Shown one piece after another: positions 14,101 to 16,769 of a stretch of 16,769 nt of DNA. Origin of the DNA: an uncultured Lachnospiraceae bacterium (GTDB lineage Bacteria > Bacillota > Clostridia > Lachnospirales > Lachnospiraceae). Location: positions 1 through 16,769 of the forward strand of contig CAJTJY010000039.1 of assembly GCA_910576975.1 (NCBI GenBank), written 5' to 3'. Position 1 is the first letter of the stretch; each line of letters opens with the position of its first letter. A program made the translations under genes and the position numbers. The notes beneath the pieces are model-generated. The model worked only from the letters and a program-made list of their open reading frames with translations, did no database searches and was not told the DNA's origin.

Positions 14101-16769
14101 AGTGACGGACGGCCTTATTCCAGGGTACAAAAAAGTCGAAGCAAGTGAGGAGATTGAAGACGGCGGCGTGTATCTAGTGGGCTACATTTTTGAGGAGAGT
14201 CATGCGATTATTCTTTATCCCCGACCTGGGATCAATGTTGGCGAGGCCAGTGAAGCAAATAGCGTCACCAAACTGGTGCGCACTCCCAAGAAGCTTCAAA
14301 TTATTCCAAACGCTGTTGGAAGCTTCAAGATCGTGGTGGATGGGGAGGAATATAATTATCAATTCGTAGATTCAAATTGTTCGCATTCAGAAGAAAAGAA
14401 AATTGTCAAGGGCCATATAGATGCGGAGTGTCAAAAGGAAGGCTACACCGGAGACACCGTTTGCGGCGACTGTGGCGTGATGCTGGAAAAGGGGCAAGCG
14501 ATCCCGGCGACTGGCCATGACTACGAGACGCCCACGCAGACGCAGGCGCTCATGGAGAGCGAGAATGGAATCTCTCTGTATGTCTGCAAGAACGATAGCT
14601 CCCATCAGAAGAAGACCATCGTGTATGCCTCGGCGTACAAGCAGTTGAAGGAATTATTCAGCACGTCTCCAGAAGAGATTTCTGATGCGAAAAAGGAGCT
14701 TTACAGCGAGGCGTGCGTCACTGCCTTGAAGAACGCTTACGATGCCGGGAACGCCCTGGCGGCACAAGCTGCGAACTCGCAGACCAACGAGGGGATGTAC
14801 GGCGCCATCGAGGCGTTCACGACCGCCAAGGCAAGTCTTCACAGCGACAGGGACGCCCTGGAGCAGGGGCTGTCCAACTGCCTGGCCACTGTGAAGCCGA
14901 CCCATGACGCAGGCAAGCAGGAAGCCCATGCGCAAGCCGACTGGGACGCGTTTGTAGCGGCTTACGAGGCGGCAAGCGGCGCGGACGTCGCAGCGAAGAC
15001 CTACGCCGAGCTGCAAACGCTCACGGGCAGCCTGAAGGACAGCCACGACAAGCTGTTGTCCGAGGCGGGCAAGGGCAGCCTGCGCAAGCTGTACGACGCC
15101 CACAAGGACAAGCAGCAGGGCGAGTACTCCAACAAGACCTGGGGCGTCTTCACCGCGGCATTGGAAGCCGCGAACGGCGTATTGAACAAGGCGGACGCCA
15201 CGCTTCAGGAGATCAAGGCGGCGGAGCAGGCGCTGAAAGAGGCGGTTGACGGGCTGAAGACCGTGGAGGAGGAAAGCATTCCCGTGCCCGGAGGCATCGC
15301 GTATAAGGCCCCGAAGGCGGGCGCTTATCCGAAAGCAGCGGCTGTCACGGCGGACGAGAACGATGTCAAACATGCGTTTGCCATCACGGACTGGACAGAG
15401 GAGACGCCGACTCTTGTACGAAATGACGCAAGCGCCGCAGCGGCGGTTGTGAATAAGCAAGGAATCTGGGGATTTAATGACCAGCTGAGATCAAGCAGCC
15501 AGAAATACAACGTCAATGGGGCGAAAGCCATGGCGATCACATTGAAGCTCTGGTTAAATACCATTCAAACCAGCTCGCAGGCAGAGATTTTGGCGAAAGG
15601 ACAGCAGTACTCCCTTCAGCTTAAGAATGGAAAGCTGACATTGTGGATGCTTAATAATAATTATCCAACAGAACAAGTTACATTAGATGCAGAAGCGGAC
15701 GTCAATAAATGGCTCGACGTCGTGATCGTCATTGATGGAAAGAGCGGAAAGCAGCGCCTTTATGTGGACGGGCGTCCTTCTGAATCGGACGATCACGTGG
15801 TGAACTTGACATCGTCGTCAGAGCCGTTCACGATCGGGTGGCGTTCCGGAGGCGACGGAATCCCCTTTACGGAGGACATCGGCTATCTGGCAGATATTAA
15901 GTTTTACAATTGTGGAGCGGACGATGTGACGGAAGGGCTTACCCGTGACTATGAAGCAGTCGTGAACTCCCTGCATGCAATGACGCCAAGCGCGATCATC
16001 TCGGCAGATCTGTTTGATGCCAAGACGGTGTGGAGCGCCGTGGCGGAGGAAGGTCCCGTTATCATGGAAGGAACTGCCAAGTTTGCAGGCAGCACCGCCT
16101 ACAAGGCAACAACGACGCTGCAGGCGCACGGCTACTACCTGTTCCCCGTCACGGAGGAATTCCGCAATGCGGTCAAAGAAAACGTGTCCGCAGGCAAGGC
16201 GAACGCCGATGTGACGGTTGCCGTCTCCGAAGGCGGGGAGCGCATGACGGTCGAGGTCTCCTATCCGGCAGTGGCGGAAGAAGACAATCTGACGGTGAGC
16301 TTTGACGCCAACGCGGGAAGCGACAAGGTGGAGAACATGCCGACAGAAACGAACGTGGACAGAGGGGGGCAGCTCGCGAAGCCTGCCAAGGAGCCGAAGA
16401 GGACGGGATACGTCTTCAAAGGCTGGAGCAGCACCCCAAATGGGGCAGACATTGTGGAATGGCCACAGACTATCGAGGCAGACACGACATTCTACGCCGT
16501 ATGGGAAGAGGAGGCGGTAACGCCAACTTGTACCTGCAGCATCGCCAAGGTGACGATCAGCGGCGGATCACAGATCACGATACCTGCCACGGCGGAAAGC
16601 GGAACGCTGAAGCTCAATGCGTCGGCAGACATAGATTCCTCCTGCCAGATGGAGGGACACCCGGGCAGCAATGCGGTGACATACGCCTACGCAGTCAAGG
16701 AAGGCGCTGAGAACAACACGGCAGGAGCAAGCGTCGACGCAAGCACGGGGCTTGTGACGGCGACACACG
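11129..16769 (+). CDS. secreted multidomain GH33 sialidase (partial, runs off the right edge)
   Basis: An exo-sialidase releasing sialic acid from host glycans; 1880 residues are visible and the frame is open at the edge. Order: signal peptide (1-34, cleavage after VFA); GH33 propeller (~80-530) with FRIPA (Arg90), Arg397 and Arg460 as the likely triad, Glu381 supporting nucleophile Tyr493 (VYSTLTEL), and Asp-boxes SKDGGKTW, SKDHGRTW and SSDNGVTW; two copies of an unnamed ~200-residue module (~620-831, ~892-1081); Cys-rich module (C1084-C1153); three FIVAR-like helical repeats (~1169-1381); LamG-like domain (~1416-1594); Ig-like region; InlB-type repeat (~1718-1794); and the start of a Cys-containing Ig-like domain. 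AGGAGG lies 10 bases before the ATG at 11129; an ATG at 11123 (4 bases) is the alternative. No CBM40 precedes the catalytic domain. The anchor or dockerin end is outside the window. Confidence 0.93.
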   Translation, partial: MKQSFLVRNWKKIVSAGLSFAMAASLCSTAPVFAAPSENGESKSGTEIVPVKDKTPVTNKAGSISMSQLENNETIGGPFPKGTAGNNVFRIPAMITMQNGELLAVADARYDQPNDGNGLDTIASVSKDGGKTWEYSFPIYLPDSYRDSLRNSTASIDPGLLEGPDGTIYCIADVFPTEYSVQNIGPRTGTGYVEINGRQRLALTDDYGDVGTVPVNEGDERYLYYVGEFKDGYAQILTREDHAPTGYAVDEWYNLYTVGENGEYLDDLKQPQINNEDHQVQQNVYYRDSKFHVYQTGYIWMVTSKDHGRTWEHPRDLVPQIKKEDDQALLISPGCGLTTSDGTLVIGCYNHEGAENASLLYSSDNGVTWNRTADINTGSSENEVVELEDGTIRMFYRGGSGKISYADFTKNAAGGYDVGEPVSIDACPVTSTCNMGAIRYSKKINGKQAILVSCPEGSGRSNGKIFTLLVNEDKSMSLYHKLHVEGSEQDFVYSTLTELWDGTVGLLWEEGDRTAKIWYERYDVSEFAPGAALENLDGSSDAEQFSVSLEKGESYTKTYTVEQAPSGELVQVAPNKDVATAKAELKVNRSVKAPVYAHSANNPNVDTAYATSTADATLLELTDVEYVFKKNSDKYQIKNESTGKFLTFNAATGGGDNFHSETAADVTVTANDNGTIVFKSEYADGGGNAATRYPILYTESQAFNAQSKTGQGKSIYDFTLWEKRSDGAAGDSGIPGYQKVTATADNLDGKSVLVTVENGGHIFLLYPENGTHKHTKLIASASQTGGETARGSIPEPVISTKNDIVVTITGVNQGATKAVIDGKEYHIQVTDQRVFKPVGENIEILCGADYQVLSGADKADVTEINLEPALYDHAGAKDSSIESFSKEKNETISFADAEFTFTKKEGENEWEVKSGDLYLIHEKIGQEPGQLFSQTAGTILFTPTTDGRFNICRKSGGRYLIFHAPLMNFNAMGSPQDTDSYKFTLWKKDDAVTDGLIPGYKKVEASEEIEDGGVYLVGYIFEESHAIILYPRPGINVGEASEANSVTKLVRTPKKLQIIPNAVGSFKIVVDGEEYNYQFVDSNCSHSEEKKIVKGHIDAECQKEGYTGDTVCGDCGVMLEKGQAIPATGHDYETPTQTQALMESENGISLYVCKNDSSHQKKTIVYASAYKQLKELFSTSPEEISDAKKELYSEACVTALKNAYDAGNALAAQAANSQTNEGMYGAIEAFTTAKASLHSDRDALEQGLSNCLATVKPTHDAGKQEAHAQADWDAFVAAYEAASGADVAAKTYAELQTLTGSLKDSHDKLLSEAGKGSLRKLYDAHKDKQQGEYSNKTWGVFTAALEAANGVLNKADATLQEIKAAEQALKEAVDGLKTVEEESIPVPGGIAYKAPKAGAYPKAAAVTADENDVKHAFAITDWTEETPTLVRNDASAAAAVVNKQGIWGFNDQLRSSSQKYNVNGAKAMAITLKLWLNTIQTSSQAEILAKGQQYSLQLKNGKLTLWMLNNNYPTEQVTLDAEADVNKWLDVVIVIDGKSGKQRLYVDGRPSESDDHVVNLTSSSEPFTIGWRSGGDGIPFTEDIGYLADIKFYNCGADDVTEGLTRDYEAVVNSLHAMTPSAIISADLFDAKTVWSAVAEEGPVIMEGTAKFAGSTAYKATTTLQAHGYYLFPVTEEFRNAVKENVSAGKANADVTVAVSEGGERMTVEVSYPAVAEEDNLTVSFDANAGSDKVENMPTETNVDRGGQLAKPAKEPKRTGYVFKGWSSTPNGADIVEWPQTIEADTTFYAVWEEEAVTPTCTCSIAKVTISGGSQITIPATAESGTLKLNASADIDSSCQMEGHPGSNAVTYAYAVKEGAENNTAGASVDASTGLVTATH

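Noticed and set aside
14654..15460. Long minus-strand open frame opposite the FIVAR and LamG-like region (268 residues)
   Set aside because: It is an antisense shadow of a GC-rich coding stretch; the product has no recognisable domain, and the plus frame continues the sialidase without interruption.
1..16769. CRISPR arrays, tRNA and rRNA genes, prophage genes
   Set aside because: Looked for by eye on both strands; no regularly spaced repeats, RNA-gene signatures or phage-type genes were seen.

Overview
The window looks like a chromosomal segment from a gut-type Firmicute, most likely of the Lachnospiraceae. The evidence is strong AGGAGG-type ribosome sites, a clostridial-style short ThiC with a TPP riboswitch, a TGD-type surface-anchor tail, and very large modular secreted enzymes (subtilase, sialidase) carrying dockerin, BIG2, FIVAR, LamG and InlB-repeat modules. 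The genus cannot be fixed from the sequence.

Region 1 (1-3225) is thiamine pyrimidine biosynthesis. The end of an unidentified gene contains a near-consensus promoter. A TPP riboswitch and an intrinsic terminator follow, then thiC, thiE and thiD. No thiazole-branch genes (thiG/H/S/F, thiM) are visible. A roughly 105-bp inverted-repeat-bounded insertion-like segment lies between thiE and thiD.

Region 2 (3240-9739) continues on the same strand with gaps of only 14-25 bp or overlaps. It holds a DUF3298-like lipoprotein, a NUDIX hydrolase, a 1436-residue subtilisin-like protease with an internal dockerin, and a small surface protein with a cohesin-like domain and a C-terminal membrane anchor. 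The protease and cohesin genes overlap by 14 bp. Together they look like a self-contained cohesin-dockerin system for holding a secreted protease on the cell surface. No terminator separates them from the thiamine genes, so they may share its transcript.

Region 3 (9734-11128) starts with a minus-strand uracil/hypoxanthine-DNA glycosylase-family gene whose end overlaps the cohesin gene tail to tail. A large palindrome sits at its promoter. Next is a possible type I (holin-like) toxin locus on the minus strand with a strong promoter and a hairpin terminator. An AT-rich leader of about 0.4 kb follows.

Region 4 (11129-16769) is one gene, open at the right edge: a secreted GH33 sialidase with a very long accessory region. 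The order is two copies of an unnamed module, a Cys-rich module, three FIVAR-like repeats, a LamG-like domain, an InlB-type repeat and an Ig-like start. Base composition changes sharply between its modules. Together, regions 2 and 4 suggest a cell that attacks host glycoproteins such as mucin by both proteolysis and desialylation; that is inference.
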